Assembly (NCBI RefSeq): GCF_000403455.2
Contig: NZ_KE159719.1
Span: 95,157-159,156, forward strand
DNA: 64,000 nucleotides
DNA from: Dorea sp. 5-2
Lineage (GTDB): Bacteria; Bacillota; Clostridia; Lachnospirales; Lachnospiraceae
Reading direction: 5' to 3'
The notes beneath the pieces are model-generated. The model was not told the DNA's origin. It was given only the letters and a program-made list of their open reading frames with translations, and did no database searches. Each line of letters opens with the position of its first letter. Positions within the stretch are counted from its first letter, which is position 1. Positions 26,461-35,928 of this stretch are shown here, piece after piece. Both the position numbers and the translations under genes were made by a program.

Positions 26461-26584
26461 GTCTGTATCCTCCTTCTTTGCTGCTGTTTCTTTGAGTTTT
26501 GAAAATTACAGTCACATGTGTGACTGTTGTGGGAGCTTGAACGCCGTATGTTTGATACATAACACGTCGTTTGCTTCGGGAATA

Positions 26585-27325
26585 TTATGTCCGCGGCTTT
26601 GGGGAAATATACTGCAAATTTTTGGCGTTTTTTGATTTTTCAACAAATGTGAAAAAGAGCTCCCGCATAGAATCTGAAGTTTCTGTCATGCATTCCGGAT
26701 GCCATTGGACGCCGACAACAAAGGGAAGATTATCGGATTCGATGGCTTCTATGATACCGTCGGATGCCACGGCGGATATCTTAAGTTCCTTTCCTAATAC
26801 ACGGATGCATTGGTGGTGGAAGCTATTCACCATCTCATGTTCACTGAAGAATTTGGATAGGATGCTATCTTTTTGAACTGCAATCTCGTGACAGGGATCC
26901 GACCGGTCTGAGGAGAGCTGCATGTGGTTCAGCGAGGCTGGCCAGCGCATGGAGATATCCTGGAAGATGGTGCCGCCAAGTGCTATGTTGAGAATCTGCA
27001 TGCCGCGGCAGATGGCAAGGATGGGGAGCTTCAGTGACAGGGCATATTTCATCAGAGAGAGGTGGAAACGGTCTGTCCCAAGATCCGTGGCTCCGCGGTC
27101 CGTCATCAATTCTTCTCCGAACAGAAGCGGAGTGACGTCATCTCCTCCGCAGAACAGGAATCCGTCACATTGCCTTCCGTAATAGGTGTAGGCGTCATTA
27201 TTGGGGGTGCAGGGAAGGATGACAGGAATTCCTTCTGATCTTTCGATGGCTTGTATGTAGGTTTGGGGTACGAACTGCCGTTGCTCCATAGTACCGCAGG
27301 ATATGATGCCGATGATTGGTTTCAT
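26585..27325 (-). CDS. Gamma-glutamyl-gamma-aminobutyrate hydrolase-like class I amidotransferase
   Basis: A 246-residue PuuD-like hydrolase of the class I glutamine amidotransferase superfamily. The Cys nucleophile is in LAICRGMQILN (about 110) and His-Glu in GVQWHPE (about 220). The oxyanion region is GFLFCGGDDV. It cleaves gamma-glutamyl amides. It is divergent from the dipeptidase gene across a 108-base gap, so the two may serve peptide or gamma-glutamyl turnover together. Confidence 0.9.
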   Translation of the reverse strand: MKPIIGIISCGTMEQRQFVPQTYIQAIERSEGIPVILPCTPNNDAYTYYGRQCDGFLFCGGDDVTPLLFGEELMTDRGATDLGTDRFHLSLMKYALSLKLPILAICRGMQILNIALGGTIFQDISMRWPASLNHMQLSSDRSDPCHEIAVQKDSILSKFFSEHEMVNSFHHQCIRVLGKELKISAVASDGIIEAIESDNLPFVVGVQWHPECMTETSDSMRELFFTFVEKSKNAKNLQYISPKPRT

Positions 27326-27433
27326 GAAAAAGCCTCCTTAAAAAATTCATTTGCCTATTTTCTGATAAAGGTATACAACTTCCTGTGGACAATATATACT
27401 TATTGTAAAAAGTATGAGAAGGAGGCAGAAGAT

Positions 27434-28432
27434 ATGAAACTGATCGATATGCATTGTGACACGATCTTGAAATTAATGGATGTGGACGAGGGCGCAGATC
27501 TGATGGATAACCACTGCAGCGTCAGCATTCCCTTTATGAAAGAGGCGGATACTAAGGCACAGTTTTTCGCATGCTTCACTTATCTGAAGGATTTTGAAGA
27601 TAAGGACGGATATGAAGGATGTTATGAGCGTGTGCAGGAGATGATCCACTATCTTAAGGGGCAGACACATAAGTTTCAAGAGCAGATCGGGCTTGCCGGA
27701 TCTTTTGAGGAGATGCAGAAGAATGAGGCGGAAGGAAAGATCTCTGCGGTTCTTACGGTGGAGGAAGGCGGTATCCTGTGTGACAGGATAGGGCGTTTGG
27801 ACACGTTATATGAAAATGGGATCCGTTTGATGACGCTTATGTGGAATTATGAGAATTGTATCGGATATCCCAACAGCAGGGAAGCGGCAGTGATGAGCCG
27901 GGGACTGAAACCTTTCGGAATAGAAGTGGTGAGGCGGATGAATGCGCTTGGGATGATCATTGATATCTCCCATGCTTCAGACGGGACGTTCTGGGAGGTT
28001 CTTAAGTATTCGGAGAAGCCGCTTGTCGCTTCTCATTCAAATTGCCGTGCACTCTGCAAGCATCCGAGGAATCTGTCGGATAATATGATAAGGAGCCTTG
28101 CGAGCAGCGGAGGTATTGCCGGGGTGAATTTCTACGGAGCTTTCCTTGGCACGGGAAATGAAAAGGAAGCGGACATAGTGCAGGCAGATTCCAAGGTTGA
28201 TGCCATGAAGGCACATATTTTACATATGCTCAAGGTTGGAGGCAGTGAATTCCCTGCTATCGGGACAGATTTTGACGGATTTGATGCGGAAGGGATACTG
28301 GAGATCCCGGATGTCTCTAAGATGGAGCGGCTGTGGGACGCGCTTAAGAAGGCGGGAGTGTCGGAGGATCAGCTGGATCTGATCTGGAGCGGTAATGTGG
28401 AACGAGTGATGCGGGAGACCTTGCGGCATTGA
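27434..28432 (+). CDS. Membrane-dipeptidase-type metallopeptidase (M19)
   Basis: A 332-residue peptidase. Metal ligands are in DMHCDT at the N-terminus, Glu in VEEGGIL, His in IDISHASDGTFWEVL and VASHSNCRALC, and Asp in AIGTDFDGFD. The start at 27434 follows GAAGGAGG; the longer open frame runs into the promoter region. It hydrolyses dipeptides, probably in the cytoplasm because no signal peptide is present. Confidence 0.92.
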   Translation: MKLIDMHCDTILKLMDVDEGADLMDNHCSVSIPFMKEADTKAQFFACFTYLKDFEDKDGYEGCYERVQEMIHYLKGQTHKFQEQIGLAGSFEEMQKNEAEGKISAVLTVEEGGILCDRIGRLDTLYENGIRLMTLMWNYENCIGYPNSREAAVMSRGLKPFGIEVVRRMNALGMIIDISHASDGTFWEVLKYSEKPLVASHSNCRALCKHPRNLSDNMIRSLASSGGIAGVNFYGAFLGTGNEKEADIVQADSKVDAMKAHILHMLKVGGSEFPAIGTDFDGFDAEGILEIPDVSKMERLWDALKKAGVSEDQLDLIWSGNVERVMRETLRH

Positions 28433-28580
28433 GGATAATCGGGTCTTGCCAGTCCTCTCAGAATGTTATCGAAGAAGCGGCTCAGATACGCTTGAAAAAA
28501 AGCAGATGCCTTAGTATAATGGAACCATGGCAGGGACGGGAAGTTGATGGGATTTCTGCCATTCATGAGAAAGGCGGTAG

Positions 28581-29389
28581 ATGCCATTGAAAGCAGATAC
28601 GATTACAAAGGATTATGTTAAAGATACAGGTGTGTTTGCCGATATTTTTAATTACTATATTTACGGCGGGCGGCAGGTGATCCTGCCGGAGCAGCTTACA
28701 GAGCGTGACTCCACTAAGATCGCGTTGCCATACGGAGCAGACAGCGCAGTGGTTCCCGTCCAAAAATTCCGTGATGTGCAAAAACTGTATGCGGCAATGA
28801 CGGATGGGAAGATGGGATATATCCTTTATGGCGCGGAGAATCAGGCGGAGATCCATTATGCCATGGCTGTGAAGAACAATCTCTATGACGCGCTGGAGTA
28901 TGCAGGGCAGGTGGAAGAGGCGGCAAAGTTGCACCGGAAGGAAATGAAACGGAAAAAGGAGCAGGGGGAAGCTCCTGCTGATGAATACAGGAAGACGCCA
29001 AACGCAGGTGAATTCTTAAGTGGTTTTTGGGTGGAAGACAGACTGATACCATCCATCACGGTGACTATATTTTTCGGCTCGGAAGAGTGGGATGGACCGT
29101 TAAGCCTGTGGCAAATGAAAGGCGTTTCCGGGAAGTGGAGCGCAGGGCGGCAGATGTGATTGAAGCGATCACAAATTCGGGTATAAAATATGATGAAGAA
29201 GACGAGGTGGTTAATGTGTGCCAGGCGATCCAGGAAATGAGGAAAGAAGCCGAGCAGGATGGAAGGCTTATGCAGGCTCAGGAGAGTGCTAAAAAGTTAT
29301 ATGAGATGGGGCTTGATACGGAGAAGATAGCTCAGGCGGTTGGTTATGCTGTGGAAACAGTAAAGGGATGGCTTGGGCTTCGGGCATAA
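28581..29389 (+). pseudogene. Broken Rpn/PD-(D/E)XK nuclease family gene
   Basis: Two overlapping frames make one gene. 28581-29159 gives the N-terminal nuclease part (through LIPSITVTIFFGSEEWDGPLSL), and 29027-29389 gives the C-terminal part (RRFREVERRAADVIEAI to the end). The join falls at about 29115, where I estimate 60-70 residues are missing relative to intact relatives, with a frame change. The family is the recombination-promoting nuclease/putative transposase group common in Lachnospiraceae. Confidence 0.8.
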
Positions 29390-29484
29390 TGCATAGTGAT
29401 GTGTTGATACCCCTAAAAATATTTAACAGCGGCACAGGCGGTGATTTCCAATTGATGCCATAAAAACAGAGGATATACAAGAAG

Positions 29485-29530
29485 GAGGGCGCCGCAAAAT
29501 CATCTGATTTGATGGTTTTGCGGCGCCCTC
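29485..29530 (-). terminator. Terminator after argG
   Basis: GAGGGCGCCGCAAAA (29485-29499) is perfectly complementary to TTTTGCGGCGCCCTC (29516-29530), 41 bases after the argG stop. A very stable 15-bp stem. Confidence 0.85.
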
Positions 29531-29570
29531 GCTTTGTATAGGTAAATCCAGAAAATTATATTTTAACGAT

Positions 29571-30797
29571 TTATTTTGCCAGCTCTCCGACTTCCTGCAT
29601 CTTCATGGCACGTACCTTAAGGGGCAGTCCGAACAGATTGATGAATCCGTCGGCGTCATGATGATCGTACAGATCGCCGGTGGTGAAGCTTGCCAGTGAT
29701 TCGCTGTACAGTGAATAAGGAGAAGTCGTGCCAGCCTTGATGATATTTCCCTTATAGAGCTTGAATTTTACTTCACCGGTCACATACTCCTGTGTGCTCT
29801 CAACGAATGCCTGAACTGCCTCGCGCAGCGGAGTGAACCATTTCCCCTCATATACGATCTGGGAAAGTTTGTTGCCCATCTCTTCTTTCATCTCGTATGT
29901 AGCACGGTCTAATACCAGTTCTTCTAACTGTTGGTGCGCTTCGTAGAGGATGGTTCCGCCGGGAGTCTCATAGACGCCGCGGGATTTCATGCCGACAACA
30001 CGGTTCTCAACGATATCGCAGATACCGATCCCATGCTTTCCGCCAAGTTCATTTAATTTGCGGATAATATCGGATACTTTCATCTCTTCTCCGTTTATAC
30101 TCTTTGGTACACCTTTTTCGAAAGTCATGGTAACATATTCAGCCTCATCCGGTGCATTCTCGGGAGATACGCCCAGTACGAGCAGATGGTCGTAATTAGG
30201 TTCTGCCGACGGGTCTTCAAGCTCTAAGCCTTCGTGGCTGATATGCCACAGATTCCGGTCGCGGCTGTAGCTGTGACTTGCGTCAAATGGAAGATGGATG
30301 CCGTGCTTCTCGCAATATTCAATCTCTTCCTCACGGGAATTCATGGTCCATACGTCGGTCATCCGCCATGGAGCGATGATCTTGAGATCCGGAGCGAGCG
30401 CCTTGATGCCAAGTTCGAAACGGATCTGGTCGTTTCCTTTGCCGGTCGCGCCGTGACAGATTGCGGATGCGCCTTCCTTGCGGGCAACTTCAACCAGGGT
30501 CTTTGCGATCGCCGGGCGTGCCATAGAGGTTCCGAGCAAGTATTTATTCTCATATACGGCATGTGCCTGCACACAAGGAACGATGTAATTATCGCAGAAA
30601 TCATCTATGATATCTTCAATATATAACTTGGATGCGCCGGATAATTTTGCCCGCTCTTCCAATCCGTCCAATTCTTCTCCCTGACCGCAGTTGATGCAGC
30701 AGCAGATTACCTCATAATCAAAATTCTCCTTAAGCCACGGGATGATGGCTGTGGTGTCAAGACCGCCGGAATACGCCAATACGACTTTCTCTTTCAT
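29571..30797 (-). CDS. argG: Argininosuccinate synthase
   Basis: A 408-residue enzyme that joins citrulline and aspartate using ATP, the next-to-last step of arginine synthesis. The ATP pyrophosphatase P-loop [11 protein letters not shown] is at residues 7-17. [12 protein letters not shown] and GRFD-like substrate segments are present. Length is normal. It is transcribed alone and away from the argC cluster, with likely ArgR sites upstream. argH is not adjacent, which is less usual. Confidence 0.97.
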   Translation of the reverse strand: MKEKVVLAYSGGLDTTAIIPWLKENFDYEVICCCINCGQGEELDGLEERAKLSGASKLYIEDIIDDFCDNYIVPCVQAHAVYENKYLLGTSMARPAIAKTLVEVARKEGASAICHGATGKGNDQIRFELGIKALAPDLKIIAPWRMTDVWTMNSREEEIEYCEKHGIHLPFDASHSYSRDRNLWHISHEGLELEDPSAEPNYDHLLVLGVSPENAPDEAEYVTMTFEKGVPKSINGEEMKVSDIIRKLNELGGKHGIGICDIVENRVVGMKSRGVYETPGGTILYEAHQQLEELVLDRATYEMKEEMGNKLSQIVYEGKWFTPLREAVQAFVESTQEYVTGEVKFKLYKGNIIKAGTTSPYSLYSESLASFTTGDLYDHHDADGFINLFGLPLKVRAMKMQEVGELAK

Positions 30798-30862
30798 GTA
30801 AATGTCCTCCTAAATTTTGATGCCCCGTCAGCTTACTGAGGGGGCTTTGGCTTGCAAGGAAT

Positions 30863-31000
30863 ACTATAGCGCATTTTTTATAAATATGCAAGAATAAATT
30901 GAATAAAAGTAAAAATATGCAATATATGCACAAAAAATACATAAAATATACGTTCTTTGCATGAAGTATGCATGAAAGCTGAATAAAAGCAAAATTCAAA
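30863..31000 (-). promoter_or_regulatory. argG promoter with candidate ArgR boxes
   Basis: On the minus strand TTGCAT (30886-30891), a 17-base spacer and TATAGT (30863-30868). Upstream are AT-rich boxes resembling the ArgR/AhrC consensus (TGAATAAAAATTCA type): TTGAATAAAAGTAAAAAT at about 30899-30916 and CTGAATAAAAGCAAAATTCA at about 30979-30998. Repression by arginine is inferred. Confidence 0.55.
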
Positions 31001-31006
31001 ATGGGC

Positions 31007-31067
31007 TTGACATATATCGGGAATCTATATATACTATAGACAGTCGATATATCGAGAATCTATATAT
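31007..31067 (+). promoter_or_regulatory. PadR gene promoter with two direct operator repeats
   Basis: TTGACA (31007-31012), a 17-base spacer and TATACT (31030-31035). Two near-identical 20-mers, ATATATCGGGAATCTATATA (from 31012) and ATATATCGAGAATCTATATA (from about 31048), overlap and follow the promoter. This is the arrangement expected for autorepression by the PadR protein encoded next. Confidence 0.75.
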
Positions 31068-31100
31068 TGGGAATATTTTGTAAGAAAGGGGAGTTGGTTT

Positions 31101-31436
31101 ATGGCGATTGATAAGAGTCTGGTCTCGGGTAGTACTTCGATGTTGATCTTGAGGCTTCTGGAAGAGAAGGATATGTATGGATACGAGATGATCGAGAATC
31201 TGCGCAGCAAGTCGGGAAATGTCTTCGAACTGAAGGCGGGAACTTTGTATCCGCTGCTTCATGGAATGGAGTCTAAGGGTTTTCTTAATTCTTACGAACA
31301 GGAAGAAGCGGGGAAGGTACGCAAGTATTATTGTATTACCAGAGAAGGCAGCAGAATTCTTGATGAGAAGAGGGAAGAGTGGAAGGTATATGCGCATGCG
31401 GTGACGGACGTGCTGAGTATGGGAGGTGCATTATGA
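31101..31436 (+). CDS. PadR-family transcriptional regulator
   Basis: A 111-residue winged-helix protein (ILRLLEEKDMYGYEMIENL, ELKAGTLYPLLHGMESKGFL, RKYYCITREGSRIL). These are hallmark PadR segments. The stop overlaps the start of the membrane protein gene (ATGA), so the two are a coupled pair. It probably represses its own promoter in the absence of a signal. Confidence 0.95.
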   Translation: MAIDKSLVSGSTSMLILRLLEEKDMYGYEMIENLRSKSGNVFELKAGTLYPLLHGMESKGFLNSYEQEEAGKVRKYYCITREGSRILDEKREEWKVYAHAVTDVLSMGGAL

Positions 31437-32788
31437 GTTACGGGAAGAAGGAAGAATACCTGCATATCCTTGAAAAGCAGATCCGCTGCAGGAAGGCGAG
31501 AAGCCAGGTGGCAGAGGAGATCAGAGGGCATATGGAGGAACAGGAAGCGTTCTATCTCAGTGAAGGTATGACGCGGGAAGAGGCGGAGGAAGAGGCTGTG
31601 AAGGAGATGGGAGACCCGGTGGAAGCGGGGGCGGCTCTGGATCTGGTGCACCGTCCGAGGATGACCTGGGGATTCATCGTTCTGGCAGGAGTCTTGTATA
31701 TGGCAGGGTTCATCCTGCTGAATCTCCTGCAGCAGAATTTTACCGGGACAGATTTTGTTACAGCTGCTTATGTGAAGTGGTGTGTGTTCGGAGCAGTGGT
31801 CCTGGTGGGGGTATGTTATGTGGATTACAGCCAGATCGGATATTGGGCAAAGGAGATTACGGCAGGCTTGTTTATCCTGCTGTTGTTGGGAAATGCTTTT
31901 TTGGGAGTACAGGTGAATGGATCATGGCGGTGGATATCCCTTCCGGTCGGGGGAGTGGCTGTAAATGTATGTCTGTTATGTTTTCTTTTTGTACCGTTGT
32001 ACGCGGCGATCCTGTATAGCTGTCATGGACAGGGATATAAGGCGTTGGGAAAAGGCATATTGTGGATGTTGCCTGCATTGATCATTTGTCTGAGGGTGCC
32101 AAGCCTGTCTACGGCGTGTGAACTGTTTTTGATCTTCCTGATCATCTTGTCGTTTGCTGTCTGGCAGGGATGGTTTGCCGTATCCAGAGTCCGTGCATTG
32201 GGGTTGTTGTGGGGAGGAACGGCGACTCTTTTTGGAGCCGTATTTCTGAAGACTTTTCTGTTCGGAGCGGCTTATCAGTGGCAGCGGTTACAGGTCTTTC
32301 TGGGGCAGGAAGAGTCGTATTACCGCGGTGTGCTCCGGAAGATTTATGCAGGATGTCAGATGTTCGGCAGCGGAAAAGGCGTACAGGCGGTCGAGAGTGC
32401 CGGACCGCTTGAAGGGATGGAATTTGGACTGGTATATATTACGGTCTATTTTGGAATAGCCGCATCGATCGTTATTATGGGGGTTCTGATTTTCCTTGCC
32501 TTCTATTTTATGGGAATGTCGGCGGGACAGAAGAACCAGATAGGAAGCATGATGGGATTCGGATGCTCCGCGGTATTTCTGGTGCAGATCCTGTTCTATA
32601 TACTTGGAAATATGGGGTTCCCTTTTGGCGGTATGTATTGTCCGTTCTTAACGAATGGAGGAACCGGGATTTTTGTGACTAATGTTCTCTTAGGGATCTT
32701 GATCAGCATATATCGGTATCAGGATGTACCGTTGGAGACAAAGAAGAAGCGATTCAGGTGGGAGATGTCGATAAAACGGGTAGACTGA
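31433..32788 (+). CDS. HAAS-domain protein fused to a SEDS (FtsW/RodA-like) membrane domain
   Basis: A 451-residue protein. Residues 1-75 form the helical HAAS/permease-prefix domain (YLHILEKQIRCRKARSQVAEEI, MTREEAEEEAVKEMGDPVEAG) normally encoded next to PadR. About ten transmembrane segments follow. They resemble SEDS glycosyltransferases: NGSWRWISLPVGG corresponds to the GSRRWI loop, and CPFLTNGGTG near the C-terminus to LPFISYGGSS. Whether the polymerase site is active cannot be judged by eye. It could remodel peptidoglycan or act only in signalling. Confidence 0.75.
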   Translation: MSYGKKEEYLHILEKQIRCRKARSQVAEEIRGHMEEQEAFYLSEGMTREEAEEEAVKEMGDPVEAGAALDLVHRPRMTWGFIVLAGVLYMAGFILLNLLQQNFTGTDFVTAAYVKWCVFGAVVLVGVCYVDYSQIGYWAKEITAGLFILLLLGNAFLGVQVNGSWRWISLPVGGVAVNVCLLCFLFVPLYAAILYSCHGQGYKALGKGILWMLPALIICLRVPSLSTACELFLIFLIILSFAVWQGWFAVSRVRALGLLWGGTATLFGAVFLKTFLFGAAYQWQRLQVFLGQEESYYRGVLRKIYAGCQMFGSGKGVQAVESAGPLEGMEFGLVYITVYFGIAASIVIMGVLIFLAFYFMGMSAGQKNQIGSMMGFGCSAVFLVQILFYILGNMGFPFGGMYCPFLTNGGTGIFVTNVLLGILISIYRYQDVPLETKKKRFRWEMSIKRVD

Positions 32789-32804
32789 CAGGATCCGTAA
32801 AATA

Positions 32805-32848
32805 GCGCTTGCATATTATGCATTTAAGATGTATAATTATGCAAGCGC
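32805..32848. promoter_or_regulatory. Inverted repeat with ARG-box-like core upstream of argC
   Basis: GCGCTTGCATATTATGCAT faces ATGTATAATTATGCAAGCGC, an imperfect 20-bp inverted repeat with an AT-rich TGCAT core like ArgR sites. It may be an ArgR operator, or a terminator for the SEDS gene, but no T-run follows. Confidence 0.45.
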
Positions 32849-33078
32849 ATTTATATTGCGGCGATTTATTCCAGCGAGCAACGAGCCAAGCGGGCATGCT
32901 TGCATGCACATTTGATGACTGCCGCGGGGTCTTTGAGTGATTGTTCAGGCGTTTTGCGATCAACAAGCGATTCAGAGAGCGATTCGTGCAAGGTTACACT
33001 GGACAATCGGCGTAATTTGGTTTATATTGACTTGAGGACACTCTTTGGAAAATATTACTGAGAAAGGATGCAGGATAG
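32849..33078 (+). promoter_or_regulatory. argC upstream region with promoter candidate
   Basis: This 230-base stretch has no gene. It holds a palindrome GCATGCTTGCATGC (about 32894-32908), a GC-rich run, and a promoter candidate TTGACT, 17 bases, AAATAT just before the argC ribosome binding site AGAAAGG. The GC-rich part is unlike its surroundings and may be a small repeat. Confidence 0.4.
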
Positions 33079-34119
33079 ATGATAAAAGCAGGAATAATCG
33101 GAGCGACCGGCTATGCCGGCGGCGAGTTGGTGCGGATACTGACCGGGCATAAGGATGCTGAGATCGTATGGTATGGTTCCAGAAGTTATATTGATAAGAA
33201 ATATGCGGATGTATATCAGAATATGTTTCAGATCGTGGATGCGGATTGCATGGATGATAATATGGAAGAGCTTGCCGGACAGGCGGATGTAATCTTTACG
33301 GCAACCCCGCAGGGGTTCTGTGCATCCATGATGACGGAGGAGATTCTTGGAAAGACGAAGATCATTGATCTAAGTGCGGACTACCGGATCAAGGACGTAG
33401 CAGTCTATGAGAAATGGTATGGGATCGAGCATAAGAGTCCTCAATTTATAGAGGAAGCCGTCTATGGGCTCTGTGAAGTGAATCGTGAGGAGATAAGAGG
33501 GGCGAGACTGGTGGCGAACCCGGGATGTTATACAACGTGTTCGATCCTGACCGCTTACCCGTTGGCGAAGGAAGGGCTGATCGACATGAATACTCTGATC
33601 GTGGATGCCAAGTCCGGAACCTCCGGAGCCGGACGCGGAGCGAAGGTGCCGAATCTCTACTGTGAGGTTAATGAGAATATCAAGGCATACGGCGTGGCGT
33701 CTCACAGGCATACGCCGGAGATCGAAGAGCAGCTGGGATATGCCGCGAAGGAAGAAGTGGTGATCAATTTCACGCCTCATCTGGTACCCATGAACCGGGG
33801 GATCCTGGCGACAGAGTATGCGTCGCTGAAAGAAAAGGTTACTTACGGCGAGGTGAAGGCAGTCTATGATAAATATTATAAGAATGAGAGATTCATCCGT
33901 GTTCTTGAGGAAGGCGTCTGCCCGGAGACAAAATGGGTGGAGGGCAGCAATTATGTAGATATTAATTTTAAGATCGATCCAAGGACGAACCGTATCATCA
34001 TGATGGGAGCGATTGATAATCTGGTTAAGGGAGCGGCTGGACAGGCGGTGCAGAATATGAACCTGATGTTCGGTATTGCGGAAGAGGAAGGACTTGGGAT
34101 GGTTCCGATGTTTCCTTAA
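33079..34119 (+). CDS. argC: N-acetyl-gamma-glutamyl-phosphate reductase
   Basis: A 346-residue NADPH-dependent enzyme of arginine synthesis. NADP-binding IIGATGYAGGELVRIL is at residues 5-20, the active Cys is in ANPGCYTT (about 150), and SGTSGAGRGAK and ASHRHTPEIEE are typical. Normal length. First gene of the argC-GNAT-argJ-argB-argD cluster. Confidence 0.97.
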   Translation: MIKAGIIGATGYAGGELVRILTGHKDAEIVWYGSRSYIDKKYADVYQNMFQIVDADCMDDNMEELAGQADVIFTATPQGFCASMMTEEILGKTKIIDLSADYRIKDVAVYEKWYGIEHKSPQFIEEAVYGLCEVNREEIRGARLVANPGCYTTCSILTAYPLAKEGLIDMNTLIVDAKSGTSGAGRGAKVPNLYCEVNENIKAYGVASHRHTPEIEEQLGYAAKEEVVINFTPHLVPMNRGILATEYASLKEKVTYGEVKAVYDKYYKNERFIRVLEEGVCPETKWVEGSNYVDINFKIDPRTNRIIMMGAIDNLVKGAAGQAVQNMNLMFGIAEEEGLGMVPMFP

Positions 34120-34221
34120 GTATTTATAGAAGGAACTCCAGGATGAAGCGCGGCTGTCAGGGGTGTCATGCAAAGGATGGCGGTACAGGGATTTGGTTGT
34201 ATGAATAGAGGGAGGGGTCTG

Positions 34222-34668
34222 ATGATTCGAACGATGACGATGGAAGATTATGACGGAGTATATAAGCTGTGGACGAAGATCCGGGGCTTTGGACTAAGGA
34301 GTGTGGATGATTCCAGAGAAGGGGTGGCAAGATTCCTCAAAAGGAATCCGACGACCAGTGTCGTGGCGGTGGAAGACGGCGAAGTGGTAGGAAGTATCCT
34401 GTGCGGACATGACGGAAGGCGGGGATGCCTCTATCATGTATGTGTGGATGAAGAGTACCGGCGGCGGGGAATCGGGAAGGCAATGGTGGTGAAAGCCATG
34501 GAGGAGCTTAAGAAAGAGCAGATCAATAAAGTATGCCTGATCGCATTCACAAGAAATGATATCGGAAATGCATTCTGGAATACCATCGGATGGACGAAGC
34601 GGCTGGATCTGAATTACTATGATTTTGTGTTGAATGAGAAGAATATAACGGCATTTAACGAGCAGTAA
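34222..34668 (+). CDS. GNAT-family N-acetyltransferase within the arg cluster
   Basis: A 148-residue acetyltransferase with the acetyl-CoA loop EEYRRRGIGKAMV (about 82-94) and a C-terminal NAFWNTIGW. The start at 34222 follows GGGAGGGG; an upstream frame start at 34168 lacks a site. Its place between argC and argJ suggests a role in making N-acetylglutamate. ArgJ here is probably bifunctional, so it may be redundant or act on another substrate. Confidence 0.85.
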   Translation: MIRTMTMEDYDGVYKLWTKIRGFGLRSVDDSREGVARFLKRNPTTSVVAVEDGEVVGSILCGHDGRRGCLYHVCVDEEYRRRGIGKAMVVKAMEELKKEQINKVCLIAFTRNDIGNAFWNTIGWTKRLDLNYYDFVLNEKNITAFNEQ

Positions 34669-34704
34669 ATATCTATTATAAGAAAAAGGAAGGAGAACGA
34701 TAAG

Positions 34705-35928
34705 ATGGAAATAATCAAAGGCGGCGTGACCGCAGCGAAAGGATATGAGGCGGCGTCAACGGCGGCAGGGATCAAGTATCAGGGAAGGACGGACATGGCT
34801 ATGATATACAGCCAGGTTCCCTGTGCGGCAGCAGGAACATTTACCACCAATGTTGTAAAGGCGGCTCCGGTGAAATGGGATCAGCAGGTGGTGAAAAACG
34901 GTACTCCGGTGCAGGCGGTGATCGTGAATTCCGGAATTGCCAATGCGTGTACGGGAGCAGAAGGCTTTGGATATTGCAGGGATACGGCAAAGGCGGCGGC
35001 AGAAGCGCTGGGGATTGCCGAGGACGGAGTACTGATCGGATCTACGGGTGTGATCGGGAAGCAGATTCCCATAGACAGGCTGACTGCGGGAATCCATGCG
35101 CTCTCGAAAGGAAAGAACGATACTTTGGAGAACGGAACAGCGGCGGCAAAGGCGATCATGACGACCGATACTTCTGAGAAAGAGTTGGCGGTGACGATCG
35201 AGGTCGGCGAAAAGACCGTGACGGTCGGGGGAATGGCAAAGGGATCCGGCATGATCCATCCGAATATGTGCACGATGCTTGCTTTTATTACGACAGATGC
35301 GGTGATCTCAAAGGAAGTACTTCAGAGTGCACTTAGTGAGGATGTGAATGATACTTATAATATGATCTCGGTAGACGGCGATACCTCTACAAATGATACG
35401 GTTATCCTGTTGGCGAACGGGTTGGCGGAAAATCCGGAGATCGTATATGGAAGTGAAGAGTATCACAGATTCAAAGATGCGCTCCATACGATAGACGAAT
35501 ATCTTGCGAAGAAGATCGCAGGAGACGGAGAAGGCGCAACGGCGCTTTTCGAGGTTCAGGCAGTAGGCTGCGAGAGTGTGGAACAGGCGAAGACACTGGC
35601 GAAATCCATCGTATGTTCGAATCTGACCAAGACTGCGATCGCGGGGCATGATGCGAACTGGGGACGGATCCTGTGTGCGATGGGGTACTCCGGGGCACAG
35701 TTTGATCCGGAGAAGGTAGATCTGTTCTTTGAGAGTAAGGCTGGAAGGATCCAGATCATCGAGAATGGTACGGCTGTGGACTACAGCGAAGCGGAGGCGA
35801 CGAAGATCCTGTCCGAGCCGGAAGTTACGGCGATCGCAGATGTCAAGATGGGAGATAAGGCGGCGACCGCGTGGGGATGTGACCTAACACACGGATATAT
35901 TGAGATCAATGCGGATTACAGAAGCTAG
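34705..35928 (+). CDS. argJ: Glutamate N-acetyltransferase / amino-acid acetyltransferase
   Basis: A 407-residue self-cleaving enzyme that transfers acetyl from N-acetylornithine to glutamate, and often also makes N-acetylglutamate from acetyl-CoA. The cleavage and nucleophile region is HPNMCTMLAF at about residues 188-197, with Cys before the Thr where Ala is common. KGSGMI and the C-terminal GHDANWGRI are family marks. The stop codon lies in the first repeat of the 166-bp element that follows. Confidence 0.97.
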   Translation: MEIIKGGVTAAKGYEAASTAAGIKYQGRTDMAMIYSQVPCAAAGTFTTNVVKAAPVKWDQQVVKNGTPVQAVIVNSGIANACTGAEGFGYCRDTAKAAAEALGIAEDGVLIGSTGVIGKQIPIDRLTAGIHALSKGKNDTLENGTAAAKAIMTTDTSEKELAVTIEVGEKTVTVGGMAKGSGMIHPNMCTMLAFITTDAVISKEVLQSALSEDVNDTYNMISVDGDTSTNDTVILLANGLAENPEIVYGSEEYHRFKDALHTIDEYLAKKIAGDGEGATALFEVQAVGCESVEQAKTLAKSIVCSNLTKTAIAGHDANWGRILCAMGYSGAQFDPEKVDLFFESKAGRIQIIENGTAVDYSEAEATKILSEPEVTAIADVKMGDKAATAWGCDLTHGYIEINADYRS

